Of a stretch of DNA of 64,000 bases, positions 21,149 to 34,285 are shown piece by piece. This DNA is from Microcyclospora pomicola (lineage: Eukaryota; Ascomycota; Dothideomycetes; Capnodiales): assembly GCA_002786065.1 (NCBI GenBank), contig NHNY01000008.1:558001-622000 (forward strand). The letters run 5' to 3'. The notes under the pieces are model-generated. The model searched no databases. It was not told the DNA's origin and was given only the letters and a program-made list of their open reading frames with translations. A program made the position numbers and the translations under genes. Each line of letters opens with the position of its first letter. The first letter of the stretch is position 1.

Positions 21149-22188
21149 AAGAATCGATTGTTGATTGAGACAGAAGAGTTGCAGGCTGTGCAGCAGTATC
21201 GTAGCTTCAGAAGTCTACAAGACATTATGTACCGATGGAATCTCGCCATTAGCACCATCAGTGAATACTGATACTGATACTGATAGCAGTGATTGGGACC
21301 AAACATGTCGTCGGCTCGAGCGCTGTTGCGTACATTGTGCGGCAGCCGGATGCGACGAGATACTGCACTTACTGCTTCCGACGGCCTTGCTTATCATCGG
21401 AAGAGCATCACTCTGGTGATAGAGACTGGCATCGAATTCTATGACTGGACAGCCTGGATTGCAGACAGGTTGGTGACTGAGGTGTGTGTCGGGTTGCCAG
21501 TGCTGTCTTCGGCCCGTGCACCATCCGTAGGATAAGGCTCACAGATAAGCGAGTCAAAGTAGATCTAGAGGGGCTCCGGTCCGAGACATACTTCTGAACG
21601 TGAGGTGCATACTCATGCGGAGAAATGAAACAACCACTTGAGCTCGCACCACAACACGAGAGATACGATACTTGTCGGCTAGCTAACAGCTATCAGATAG
21701 GACTAGTCAGTTCAATCGTTTTCTAGTTGCTGATACGGCGCAAGCCCGAGACGTCCTAAGTAAACCTGGACGAGAAAACTTTCGAGCGTTGGAACGACTA
21801 TAGCAGGCAAAGACCCCATCAAAGGCATATGGCTCAGCAGGTCGTCACATGCTTATCTAGGATATGGTAGGACTCTAGACGCAGCATAGACATGTGTCGA
21901 TCTCGTAAACATGATTATGCCCAGTCTTGACGCCGTCATGCTCTCATCGAAGCATCCATGCTTATTATGGTCCTCAGGGCATACCACTTCTATGTGGCTC
22001 AAGCGCCAATGAACATTATCTCCTAAGCCGTGAAACGCTATGACTTCTCAATGACATGATAGATCATACAGAATCAATGACAAAGGTCAAGTCAGGACGC
22101 CTCATCTTGTAGATATTTGCATACGTGAAAAACTTCCTTGATACATATGGCAGCCCATCAAAAGCTTCTGATATCGCTTTTTGCGGCA
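21149..22188. other. 1-kb intergenic region, promoter of the salicylate hydroxylase-type gene
   Basis: This gap lies between two minus-strand genes and must hold the monooxygenase promoter. A short tandem repeat of ATACTG (three full copies plus ATA) is at 21265-21285. CGG/CCG triplets occur near 21311, 21340-21348 and 21575. I found no open frame that resembles a gene. Confidence 0.4.
21265..21285. repeat. Short ATACTG tandem repeat
   Basis: Three perfect copies of a 6-base unit plus a partial fourth lie upstream of the salicylate hydroxylase-type gene. It is short enough to arise by chance slippage. Confidence 0.7.
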
Positions 22189-23804
<1,616 letters not shown>

Positions 23805-25160
23805 ATGTCGACCGTCAAGGGCTATGCGCCGCCAGTGCCAGTACCTCCGCCGAAACTAGTCACGATCTGTCCTGGGACTACGCGAGTGAGTCCATTGACC
23901 CGTCGCGGGAAAGGTCCTGGCGTACTTGTGCTTGTCGATGATAAAGCATGCGGCTGCACGATCGACCAGGGAATCCCGACGCCGATGATGAAGTGGGCTG
24001 AAGAAGGGTATTGCGTCGTGGAAATCACGAAACAAGCCTTCCAATCCGAAGACTTGGATGCCATTGGAGCTGCACTGCACGAGCTGAGTGGCATGATCGA
24101 ATGTGAGCCAAAGGGCATCGTTGGTCTTGTCTGTAAGCTACTACGCAGTATCCCATACTCCGACTACGAAGCTGATCGCGAGTCTGTCAGGCTATGATGC
24201 TGCTCTGTGGAAGTCCGCCTCAGTGGCGCTTGCTCAACGATCTGAGATCGCTGGAGCTGTAGCATATTGTGATGCCCCGATCGTCGACACTATGCCAGAC
24301 CCGTCCACTCCTACTCTGCTGCATATTCCGGGTGCTACAAGCACACAGCATCCCCAGAGTGATCTGCTCAAAATCTACTACTACAGTGACCAGAGCTCCA
24401 CGAATTTTGCAACGCCCTTTAGTGAGGACTTCAACTACTCAGCCGAAGCTGTAGCACATACGAGGAACCTGATCTTCCTGAAGCGTATCATGGGAAGCCC
24501 TGTTTTCGATCTTGAAGCGTTGTGGGATGAGCATACCTACTACGAGTTCGAAACAAGGGAAGTCGAGAACACAATGAATACTATGGTTCAAGAACCATAC
24601 GTCAATCATGTACCGACGGTAAGTGCTTTGTCCGCAGTTTGCGAGTCTGTGTAATCTAAGCTAACGACAGTATCCAGTTGACTGGCGGGATTGGGCGTGA
24701 AGAGTTGACCGCTTTCTACCGAGACCACTTCATCTTCAGCAATCCAGCAGATACGCAACTTGAGCTCATAAGCCGCACAGTTGGCGTGGATCGCGTCGTA
24801 GACGAATTCATCTTCAAGTTCACACACGACATTGTCGTCGACTGGTTGTTCCCAGCTGTACCTCCGACCAACAAGTACGTCGAGATAGCGATGATGGCAG
24901 TGGTCAACATTCGCGGAGATCGTCTGTATCACGAACACATTACCTGGGACTCTGCTTCGGCTTTGCGACAGATTGGCTGTTTGCCCGAATATGTTCCATA
25001 TCATGATGCAGAACGAAACGGGGACCAGAAGGATGATGTGAGGCCACAAAAACTCCGCTTACCGGCGACAGGAAGAGACACAGTGCATAAGATGAGGAAT
25101 AAGAACAGTGTGAAGAGTAACGAGATGTTTGGCTGGGGACTTACAAATGTTAGCATATAG
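23805..25160 (+). CDS. Dienelactone hydrolase-like protein with C-terminal SnoaL-like region
   Basis: Exons are 23805-24132, 24191-24618 and 24678-25160; introns are 58 and 59 nt and phases agree, giving 412 residues. Residues 1-230 resemble fungal carboxymethylenebutenolidase-like proteins: an N-terminal CPGTTRVSPL-like strand, then VLVLVDDKA and WAEEGYCVVEI. Residues about 280-370 look like the SnoaL-type extra domain in these fungal proteins (ISRTVGVDRVVDEF, DWLFPAVPPTNKYVEI, VNIRGDRLYHEHITWD). Classical dienelactone hydrolases open the lactone ring late in chlorocatechol breakdown. Here the nucleophile elbow reads GLVCYDAA instead of GxCxGG, so activity is doubtful. It is read divergently from the decarboxylase. 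The last 40 residues are basic and not conserved as far as I know. Confidence 0.65.
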
Positions 25161-25556
25161 ATGCCTTCCATATCAATTATACATATATACATTCTTCAAC
25201 AGACATCTGCACTCCCGACACAGGGTATTCATGACTAGAGGTACACATCCATAGCTTCGAACCATGAAGTATTGTTGAAGTTTGAAGCAGCAACAATTCG
25301 TTCAATCTTTATGTGTACCTCGATCAGAGATAGAACAATATCGATACGCTACATAGTCCAACAGCCTCGTACACTCCGAAGTTCTCCATCTGCCCTGGCC
25401 CATTGAGATAGCTCTGATTCGCAATCAAGCATACTTTCCCACAGGCATACGCCACAACCCACATTCTGTATGAACTCGCATTCTAACAATGCGACCATCA
25501 TGACTTATTCCCTCATGGATCAGGCACCCCAGAGCCCGTGCCTTACCGGTCTCGAC
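25161..25556. other. Convergent 3' intergenic region
   Basis: This region lies between the 3' ends of the dienelactone hydrolase-like gene (+) and the flavin monooxygenase (-). I see no coding or repeat signal. Confidence 0.5.
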
Positions 25557-27389
25557 CTAGGCAATCTTCTTCTGCTTCGCAGTCCATTCATCGACCAGGC
25601 CTGCCCAGTCTTCAGGACCGTAGGGCTCGCTAAGCTCGGCCAACAGATTCGGCTTGCGGTTGACTTTCAGACCAAGATCCCTGAGCAGCAAGTCGATGTA
25701 TGGCAACGCATCAAACACCATGTCGGGGAGAGATGCACCGTAGCCGCAAGGATATCGCCACTTGCCCCATTGAGTATGAAGCATGATCTCCTGTGTCACT
25801 TCCTCTGGAGTCGCAGCCACCCTCTCCAGGCGATTGTCTAAGAACCCAGCAATCCAAAGAGCCTGAGCAGAAGCGCAGTTTGAGATACTCACGGATGACA
25901 CCATACCAGCGAATGCGATAGTGCGAGCCGTGAAGTATGCCGGTGGGATCATGAAACGATATAGTCGATAGGGATCGTTACTAGGCTTGAAATTCAGCGT
26001 TGGTTGATCCCGCAGACGAGGATACATCTGGAGAATGCGCTCGTCGGCCGCTGTAGCCAGAGATTTCTGCTCGAGTGCGCTTTCAGTGAGGCCGATACCC
26101 GCAGTACCAAAATTGTCGAACTGGCAGGACGGAGCTTTCTTCCAGCCGGTCGCGCACACCAAGACGTCTGCGTCCAACTCTTGACCGTCAGTCAAATGAA
26201 CGGTATGGTCACTCAAGCGAGCTATGTCTGCCAGATGTACCCTGATTCGACCTTCCCGGACCAAGGCGAAGAAGTCTTGAGAGTAGTTGTGTATTGATAG
26301 CGCACTGCCGGTCCACATGGCCGGATGCCAGGGTTTTAGCTTCTTGAGCTCGGGGTGCGAATCGTAGCCGTTCTTTTCCAGCACTTCACCACCAAGACCT
26401 CCCCAAAACTGATCGACCATCCAGCGACCGATGGAAGTACCGTGTAGGAACTTGCGTGCCTGGAGCCACAGCCAACCCTCCTCGCCACCCCATGGACATG
26501 GCGAAAAGCAAGTCATCCATCTCACTGTCAACAGCTTCTCGAGGCGCTTCTTACCGCCCATCACCCATGGGTAGCTGATCCAGACCGGACCATTCCCCGT
26601 TGGACGTATAATCATGTCAACTTGTACACCAGCTTCAGCGTACGCAAAAGCAACATCCATGGCAGACTTGGCACCGCCAACGACGATGGCATTCTTTGTT
26701 GTCTCGGCCTCGACCGTGTGACCTTGCCGGCAGAAATCCTTGGCATGGAAGTATGGCGCATTGAAGAGTTCGGATCCTGGGTAGACCGGAAAGTTTGGCT
26801 GTGAGGTGAGCCCAGTGGCAAGGATGATCTTTCTTGTTCTAAGGACACGAGTGCCATTGGGTGAGGATGTGGTCAATTTCCAGCCATCGTGGGGTGTCGT
26901 AGGCTCAAGACTTTCGACTCTAGTTCCAAAGCGAATCCTCTCGAATACACCGAACCTTTTTGCAAATTGGGTCAGGTATGTATGTAGAACAGCGCCTGGA
27001 ATGTGCTCTCCTTCCTTCACATCGAACTCGCCCGGGATCATGGGCATATCAGGGTATTGGTATGTGCCATGAAGGTTGTTGCTCTTCAACCCTGGAAACG
27101 GGATCAGTCTCCGATGTCCTCAGGGCATATGACAGGACGTGTCCCAAGTCATCGAACATACCTGGGTACAGTCGGTCCTTAGACCATGTGCCGCCACACG
27201 AACTCTCCGCCTCGAGCACTGCGATGCGCTCAGCTGGGTGGAGCTGGATCCAAACCTTCGCAGCCACCAATCCATGCCAACCTGATTGCAAAATTAGTAG
27301 ATGTATGGAGGCACACTAGCGGATTGTTCAGGGATGTATGACAAACCTGCTCCAACAATAATCATGTCATATTGCTCTTCTGCCATCAT
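25557..27389 (-). CDS. Flavin-containing monooxygenase (FMO/BVMO-like)
   Basis: Exons are 27389-27347 (only 43 nt), 27281-27162 and 27091-25557; introns are 65 and 70 nt, giving 565 residues. The FAD motif G13-A-G15-W-H-G18 is split by the first intron. A second dinucleotide motif VVGGAKSAMD is at about 192-200 and an ATG-containing CATGWK lies in the C-terminal half. The FxGxxxHxxxW/D fingerprint is altered: the matching position reads YFHAKDF. The family puts one oxygen atom on N or S, or makes esters from ketones. The substrate is unknown; its place in the block suggests a tailoring or catabolic oxidation. Two ATGs in tandem at 27389 and 27386 are both possible starts. It shares a 569-base divergent promoter with the SDR gene. 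Confidence 0.85.
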
Positions 27390-27958
27390 GTGCTAAGTAG
27401 TTCGCGCAGTCGAATCTCCAAAGTGCATAGCCAGCGTCCTTGGGTGCTGGAGCAACTCCAGAAGCCCGTGAGGGATCCCATGACAGCTTGTATATCTTCT
27501 TCCTCCAAAACGTCCAAGGGCTGGAGCCCATGGACATGATGATAAGGCTAACTGTTCTTAGCCATGTTATCGTACACCGCGATGTACGCGTGAGGAACGC
27601 ATATCACTTTCGCTAACGTACAACTTGGTAGACACGCCGGCCCCGTTCCGCACCTTCGAGGAACCTCGGCCCGTGCCCAGCAAGGACCATCGGCCGAAGC
27701 TGATACCCCGCGGCTAGAGTACCTTTCACAAGCGAACATTCCAGGTCTCTATATGCTACTGCGCCTATCTGTATGCTATCACCTGTGTAGTCGGGCCGCG
27801 GCGCTATAGACAATATGGATTGGATATGTCCAGAAGTGCTGATAGTCGCAGCATGCATATCCCTACTTGCTTGGCCTCTGGAAACCAATGCAAAGTAGTA
27901 AATTCAAGTCTATCAATTTCACTTTACCACAGAATCCTACTCTTCACCCTTCTCCATC
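27390..27958. promoter_or_regulatory. Divergent promoter with CGG/CCG palindromes
   Basis: This region lies between the divergently read flavin monooxygenase and SDR. It holds CCGG at 27637-27640, CCG at 27643-27645 and 27648-27650, and the palindromes CGGCCG at 27691-27696 and CCGCGG at 27708-27713, all within 80 bases. These are plausible sites for a zinc-cluster regulator. Binding is inferred. Confidence 0.4.
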
Positions 27959-28957
27959 ATGCCGGGCGAGAGCATTCGAGAACGCCTTGACAGCCTGAAG
28001 GCCAAGAATTTCCTGGTAAGAGACGAGGCCAGAAATCATCGAAAAATGCCATTGCTGAATCTGGAGTCTACAGGTCACAGGCGGTGCGATGGGCATTGGA
28101 TTTGCGATTGCCAGGAACATCGCAGAAATGGGTGGCAATGTTGCAGTGCTCGATTTACGTAGCACTCCTCTCGAGCCCGTTCTGGAATTGGCGCAGCAAT
28201 TTGATGTCAAAGCTGAATATTACCAGTGCGATGTCAGCAATGAGAGCAGTCAGTTCCCTCACCTCCAGGATGTCCTCGTGAAAGCTACATGTTGGCTTAC
28301 CAGATGTCACCCACCTAGATTTGCGAGATGCATTCGATCGATCGATAGCAGCATTAGGCAGTATTGATGGTATTGTTATGGCAGCCGGCGTCGCAATAGA
28401 CAAGCCGTTCGTCGATCAAAAATGGGAGGAGGTGAACAAGATCATCCAGGTCAACGTGAGTCCCGAGTATTGGTGATGTGAAAGTCTGCAAATACTCATA
28501 TTCGCAGGCTATGGGCTCCTTCTTCGCGGCACAGATGGCTGTGAGCCAGATGCAAAAGCAGGGAACTCCCGGATCTGTGGTCTTCATCGCCTCCATCACG
28601 GCTCATGTCAATCTGCCAGGTTACAGGATGACGGGCTACAACATGTCCAAGGGTGGTGTGAAGATGGTGGCGAAGGCATTGTCCGCAGAGCTTGGTCCTT
28701 CACAAATACGCGTCAACTCGATATCTCCAGCATTCATCGAGACCAACCAGACCAAGACTGCGAGAGATGGTACGAGTAAGGCTGCCGGAGACTTGATGAA
28801 CACTGCGCCGCCGATGGGTAGGATTGGTACCGCGTACGATGTGGCTCCCGCTGCTGTGTTTCTTCTGAGCGACGCTGCGGCATACATCACCGGTGCCGAC
28901 ATCTTGGTATCAGGCGGTATCCACACTGGTAGAGGAGGCGACTATGATATGTGTTGA
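27959..28957 (+). CDS. Short-chain dehydrogenase/reductase
   Basis: Exons are 27959-28015, 28074-28248, 28304-28455 and 28508-28957; introns are 58, 55 and 52 nt, giving 277 residues. This is a classical SDR with cofactor motif TGGAMGIG at about 21-28, a catalytic Ser157 region (ASITAH), Y172-N-M-S-K176, and a C-terminal LLSDAAAYITGADILVSGG substrate/fold motif. An acidic residue after the second strand (VLDLRS) suggests NAD(H) preference. It oxidises an alcohol or reduces a ketone of unknown identity. The second intron uses a GTCAGT donor, weaker than the others, but it is the phase-consistent choice that joins NES-N to VTHLDLRDAF. It is read divergently from the flavin monooxygenase. Confidence 0.85.
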
Positions 28958-29281
28958 TAGCTTGTTCCCCAGATTGGGCCCAACCTCAACCGGTGAATTT
29001 AAATCATGTCCAAGTAACTCATGATTTCGTGAAGTGGCCATGTCGTGGTGTATATTCCCGTCGGAAGTGGAGAGAGCCAGATGCCGACGCGATCCGACAC
29101 CTCCTCCTCTTATCATGATAAGCTTGTTGTTGGTACTTCTGCTAACGTGTCGGGCCAGGCTACATAGGATCGGCTCTTCCTCTTGTTGATATGTGGCAAT
29201 TGTCTATTATCGTATGATAGTCCTTGGTCATTGAGGTCGTTATAGTCTGTCTTTGTCTTGACCAGACACCGTCTCGTCGCT
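28958..29281. other. Intergenic region before the first Zn2Cys6 regulator
   Basis: 324 bases between the SDR stop and the regulator ATG, both on the plus strand. No TATA box, repeat or clear motif was seen. Confidence 0.4.
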
Positions 29282-31612
29282 ATGCCGCGGGCAAAGGTTC
29301 CACCGGAACAACGCCAACGAGCACCCAAAGCCTGTAAACCATGTCGAACGATGAAAATCCGCTGCGACTCTCAATCACCATGCTCAGCTTGCATCCGAAA
29401 AGACCAAGTCGGCAAGTGTAGCTACACCGATGAGGCCAGTGGTAGGAGGAGCCACAAAAGACCTCGCCTAAGCAGCATCGATGATGATCCGGAGATTCAA
29501 CCACAAGATAGTGGTCAATCCGAGCGACGAAGCGCAAGTCAAAGCAATACAGGGGCTTCGAGACCGCAAAATGGTCCTACGACGAGTTCGAGCATGAACA
29601 CCTTGCCGTCACCATCGACGAGCGAAAGTCCCCAGAGCCGGCTATTATACAGTGGACAGCTACAAAAGCGTAAGTCTGTTCAAGATTCTTGATTCACAAG
29701 TCTATACCATGTTCTACGTTACTTGCATTGGCCAACAGGGCCCAAGCCTCCTCATCCCGGAAAGGTCTCACGCAAAACCAGCAGTGATGGATCTGTACGC
29801 GATGAGCGGGAAATCTACCCTCGAACTGCGCCCCTGAATCTCCTATCACAATGTCTCTGACCGTTACCACCCAGTTCACATCGGCGAGACCGCCTCGATT
29901 TCATACTTACAATTCCTACGACAAATCTTGAGGCATCGAATGGGGCGTTGCGCTTTCACAGAAAGCGATTTCAGCGACTACATGTTCGAGTCAGATGTCA
30001 GCGGTCAACCCATTACGAACTCGTGGGACCCATCGCTGGACGATATGAAGACCATGATACAAACTTACCTCGACGCTGTGAGTACAGTACATTGAGCGTG
30101 TGCGATTTTGTCGAAGCATACTGACCTTTATGATAGACTAGCGGCGTCCTGAATATTCACACCAAGACCGAACTCGACGACCTTGCTGGGAAGGCACATT
30201 GCGTCTGCAGCAATGAAGAAGTAGCCACTTTGTCAATTGTGCTCGCGATAGGAGCGCAGTGTGGAGACTCGCTTCCATATAGCCAAGCACACTCGGTCTT
30301 CTTCGCTCGAGGACAAGCTCTTGTGTTCGAAGGCATGCTCTCTGACCCTAGCGAGATGGGGGTACGACTCTTTCTGTTGATGGCTTTCTACATGCTTGGT
30401 GCTTGTCGACGCAACGCGGCCTTCATGTACCTTGGGATCGCAGGCACTCATGCGCGGGCACTTGGTCTATATAAGGTTGAGCAGTACCACGCGTTGACCA
30501 AAGAAGAGAGGCATAGCCGACTCTCATGCTGGAAGAGCTTACGCTGTCTTGATATGATCGTGAATTCGATATTGGGACGATCAAGTGGACTTCGTGGAAC
30601 GCGCTTGGACGTCAGCACACTTGGAGTGGATGAAGAGTCGCTCGATTGGGTGGATGTGACACGGACGATGGCTTTGAAAGCTACTTTCGAAATTGTTCCT
30701 TTCATGGACGAGCTTGAAGAGAAAGGTACTCTTGATGAAGCCTCTGCAATCCAGTTCCTACAGCGGCTACGGAAATGGAGCTCGACGTTGCCCGAGGACT
30801 TACGACACAATCCATCAACAGGAGTACCAAATACCACCAACACTAGGCGCACCCTTTTCATTGGCGCAACGCATGTTGCAAGTATGTATTACTTTGCCGT
30901 ATGTCTGGCGACTCGACCATTTTTGACGAAGCATCTATTGCCCCGAACCAAGAGTGCCATGGCTGCAGAACCCACCTTGGCAGCCAACCACGCAAATGAT
31001 ACCGACGACAGCGCCAATCTTGCACAAATCTGCCTCAACTCGGCTATGAGCCTTGCTAAGGTAGGCCACTCTGCGATGATTCAGAACATGATGCCCAGCA
31101 ACATGTGCCTGATGAAAGCTTGGATGTTCGCAGCTGGACTTTTGCTCGGCTTCGCGAGCTTTGCGCTAGACAGCAGTGCTACTCATGAATCAGAAGAAGC
31201 GTTCCATCAGGCCAATGCCGTGCTGAAAAAGCTAGCAGAACAGAGTCCGCTGGCTGCTCTTTACAACAATATTCTCACTTCGTTCTGGACCGCCATCGTC
31301 CAAGACCGCCGACGTGCGGCCCAGGTACGACGCAAATCCACGAATCGTTTTCTGGACGAGATCTTTACCAATACGAAATGGGAGGAGCAAGCTGGATCTG
31401 TCCAGGGCACGACACCAGCCACATCGGGATTTAGCGAAGTGGACACTTCGTCGTGGGAGCTACCGAGCTCATCGATCGAAACCTTCAACACTCCTGGTAC
31501 AATGATCAACGATCTATTAGGCAATGGCGAAGACTTCACATCGGCTTTGTGGGAGAATATGACTTTCGACTGGCATCAGCCTTTTGCCACATTTGTTGAT
31601 TCAGCAACATAA
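29282..31612 (+). CDS. Zn2Cys6 transcription factor with an unresolved reading-frame break
   Basis: The DNA-binding domain is at residues 18-46 (Cys at 18, 21, 28, 34, 37, 46; CX2CX6CX5CX2CX8C), after a basic N-terminus. The long last exon (30137-31612) carries the fungal-specific middle homology region, including VLAIGAQCGDS and LGLYK-like segments. Firm introns are 29670-29738 and 30078-30136. With only these, exon 29739-30077 is one base too long: its first part reads RPKPPHPGKV...EIYPRTAPL in one frame and its second part reads YHNVSDRYHPVHIGETASI in the next. Either a one-base insertion sits near 29839-29844, or a further 91-nt intron at 29784-29874 is removed, giving 703 residues. The ATG at 29282 is the first in frame. 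It is a likely regulator of the surrounding aromatic block. Confidence 0.75.
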
Positions 31613-32446
31613 GACCACTTCGTTTTGAGCCAAGCAGCAGTTGGCTTCTGGCTTCTACAAAAACTCGTGTGGAAGCGTAATGCTCCCAGACATTTCCAGA
31701 AGGCATGTTCACACGAACTTTGCGCATTATCGTACCTTATACGCCCTTTGTAGGGATATCTCTCCCGCCATACACTCAACTCAGGAGAGGACATCGAGCC
31801 ATCCAGATATGACCATGATCAAGGACATGAGAGTAGGAGAAGGTGTCAGGAATGGGGAGACTACCGCATTGCGCAGCGACAGGGAAGTCGGTGGAGGTGT
31901 CTAATACATGTAGTACCAAACGGAAGTGGTCAGCGCGTCATTCCGAGAAATGCTCTTGGTCAGGGGCTTACCTTAATGTCAAAGCCCCGTACAATATAAG
32001 GCTGTGACTACCACCACCCTCCAATTTGCTATGATGCTGCGAGGGTAGTGTGGAACAGAATGTGGAATGCAGTCAATGCCGGGGAAGGAGAGCGCACATC
32101 GACCTCTCACGGGGCGAGGAATACCGCGGCGGACTTGTTCATGCCCATCCAGTTCCGACAACGTTCTGGTCGAGTGTTTGCTCTTTGCTCTGGCTGACAG
32201 TATGATCTGCTGTCGACATACATGTGTACTACGGTACCTTATGTTTACAATAAGGTAGAGTTATGTATGCCTTAGGCAGGTGCTTCGTTTCTAGCTTAGC
32301 TCAGTTCTCGATCATCTAGAGCTATAAATGCGCTAGCCTGCCAGTCCTCACGCGTACCTGAAGTGAGCATATATTATTGGACAATATCTTGCCGTTCTGC
32401 CTTACCCTCAGCTCTCCTTCTTGTCGCAAAGATCGAGACGGCGGTC
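31613..32446 (+). promoter_or_regulatory. Upstream region of the second Zn2Cys6 regulator
   Basis: 834 bases between the two regulator genes. A TATAAA box lies at 32323-32328, about 120 bases before the ATG at 32447. A perfect 8-base inverted repeat with a 7-base spacer sits at 32235-32257, upstream of the TATA box. No other gene is evident. Confidence 0.5.
32235..32257. repeat. Perfect inverted repeat upstream of the second regulator
   Basis: TACCTTAT, a spacer GTTTACA, then ATAAGGTA. The arms are exact reverse complements. It lies about 66 bases upstream of the TATA box and 190 upstream of the ATG. It may be an operator for a dimeric regulator, possibly autoregulation, or chance. Confidence 0.6.
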
Positions 32447-34189
32447 ATGAACGGAGATGGTTCCAGCTCCCTCGCACCACAGGCATGTGCGGCATGCCGT
32501 AAACAGAAGCGGAAATGTGACAAGCAGATGCCAACTTGCAGCCTATGTACCAGAATCGGACGCCATTGCGAATATGCCGATGATGTGCCCAAAGCTCCTG
32601 ATCACGGAGACTTCCATGCTCTCCGAGATGAGGTCGCGGCGCTCAAGTCTATGCTGCAACAGGGGTTAAACAATACCAATCATGGACGCACTGGTGATAC
32701 GAGTCAAACGCAAGTCTTTGGCAATAATACTTGTATGCCAGCTCATGACAACCCAGATGGCGCTGCTCCAAACATTCTGACCCCAATGTCTTCTTTCAAC
32801 GGAACTGTTACGTCGCCAGGAGTGAGCAACCGAAAGTCAAGTATGCTGTCGGAACTTTTCCTAGATTCGAAGGTATTCGCGTATCGTCGTTCCACAATAC
32901 TTTCCTCCCACATTCAGGTTCCTCCCGGAGCACTGTCGTCACTTGGCGATTCCGCCGAGTTTCGGCTGATGATTGAAGAATATTTTGATTCAGTGCACAG
33001 CTATTTCCCGATCATCTCAAAGATACGACTTTATCAGCATCTGGCAAATCCGCTTCATGACCCTGGCGCGGATGTAGCACTTCTGTTTATGGCGATGAAG
33101 TTGACGAGCACTGGGATCCCTTCCGGAGAATCGCCTGAGTCGCAACTTTATCAAAACGCCAAGTCGTTATTCACGTATGTCGAAGCACGGAATGGATTTT
33201 CCATCCAGCTCATACAAGCGCTACTTCTTATAGCGCTGTACGAGATAGGGCAGGGAATCCACCCTGCTTCATATCTCACGACTGGTCATGCTGCACGTCT
33301 TGGATATGGCATGGGTCTGCACGATTTGGGGTCGCCTCAGATGCTCCCCAACGCCACGTCGTGGACGGAACAAGAAGAACGAAGACGAGTGTGGTGGGCA
33401 GTCATCATCTTGGATCGATTTACCAATCTTGGCGTTCAGGCGAAGCCTCTTGCTTCTGCAGATCCAAGCCTCGAGACTCACCTACCAACCGAGGACGACT
33501 CGTGGGATCGTGGGCAAATGATTATAGCTGCACCTCTTATCCTCGGTGCTAGCCCGACAGTACAAGCTGCACCCTTTGCCCGTACGTGCCAAGCAGCATG
33601 CCTCCTCGGAAAAGTGGTGAAGCACTTGAATGATAAGAGCATCCCACTCGATTATCGCTTCGACGAAGCCTTGCAGCTTCATCGAACAGTTCGTGCACTT
33701 GCAAGTCTGATTACCGAAGAAGCCGAGGAGGTTCGACTGTCCCCGACTCGTGCAGTCTGCACAAGTATAGCAATATGTTATTCGGCGCTCTTCGACCTGT
33801 ACGATGGATACAGCTGCACGGAACTTACTGTACCAGACGCTCCCGAGACACAACTTGCGATGCAGAAGGAAAGTATCGAAGGTACCCGAGTGATCAGTGA
33901 TGCAGTGATGGTCTTCGCGCAGCGAATCAAGATTCTTATCGAAAGCGACGGGCTGAATCGCCTTAGTCCCCTAGTGATCGGGACACTGTACTGCGCAGCA
34001 GCCAATTTTGCATGCGATTTCAATGAGTGCAGTAATGCAAGATCTAAACAATGTTATCAAGAGCTCCTGGAGCTGCTTCAAGTGCTCGGCAGGCGATGGA
34101 GGGTCGCGGAGGCATACATTACAATCCTCGAGACATTCTGGAAGCCTACGCACTTCGGTGACAATGCTCGGATGCGCGGCGATCACTGA
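32447..34189 (+). CDS. Zn2Cys6 transcription factor with fungal-specific regulatory domain
   Basis: This single-exon gene codes for 580 residues from the ATG at 32447. The zinc cluster is at residues 14-41 (Cys at 14, 17, 24, 31, 34, 41; CX2CX6CX6CX2CX6C) with a basic KQKRK segment. A short linker with a possible coiled-coil dimerisation helix (FHALRDEVAALKSML) follows. The middle homology region spans about 170-420 and includes GHAARLGYGMGLHDL and an RRRVWWAVIILDRF segment, typical of Fungal_trans. The in-frame non-ATG extension upstream is not needed. Its 3' end faces the 3' end of the MFS transporter 96 bases away. Position suggests a role in regulating this block; no target is proven. Confidence 0.88.
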   Translation: MNGDGSSSLAPQACAACRKQKRKCDKQMPTCSLCTRIGRHCEYADDVPKAPDHGDFHALRDEVAALKSMLQQGLNNTNHGRTGDTSQTQVFGNNTCMPAHDNPDGAAPNILTPMSSFNGTVTSPGVSNRKSSMLSELFLDSKVFAYRRSTILSSHIQVPPGALSSLGDSAEFRLMIEEYFDSVHSYFPIISKIRLYQHLANPLHDPGADVALLFMAMKLTSTGIPSGESPESQLYQNAKSLFTYVEARNGFSIQLIQALLLIALYEIGQGIHPASYLTTGHAARLGYGMGLHDLGSPQMLPNATSWTEQEERRRVWWAVIILDRFTNLGVQAKPLASADPSLETHLPTEDDSWDRGQMIIAAPLILGASPTVQAAPFARTCQAACLLGKVVKHLNDKSIPLDYRFDEALQLHRTVRALASLITEEAEEVRLSPTRAVCTSIAICYSALFDLYDGYSCTELTVPDAPETQLAMQKESIEGTRVISDAVMVFAQRIKILIESDGLNRLSPLVIGTLYCAAANFACDFNECSNARSKQCYQELLELLQVLGRRWRVAEAYITILETFWKPTHFGDNARMRGDH

Positions 34190-34285
34190 GAGTGCAGATC
34201 TGAAATCTGCTACGACTCATGTTATGTAGTCTGATCCTACCAGCCTTCAAGGATGGCCGCTCTTACTGATGCGAGTATTGAGATT

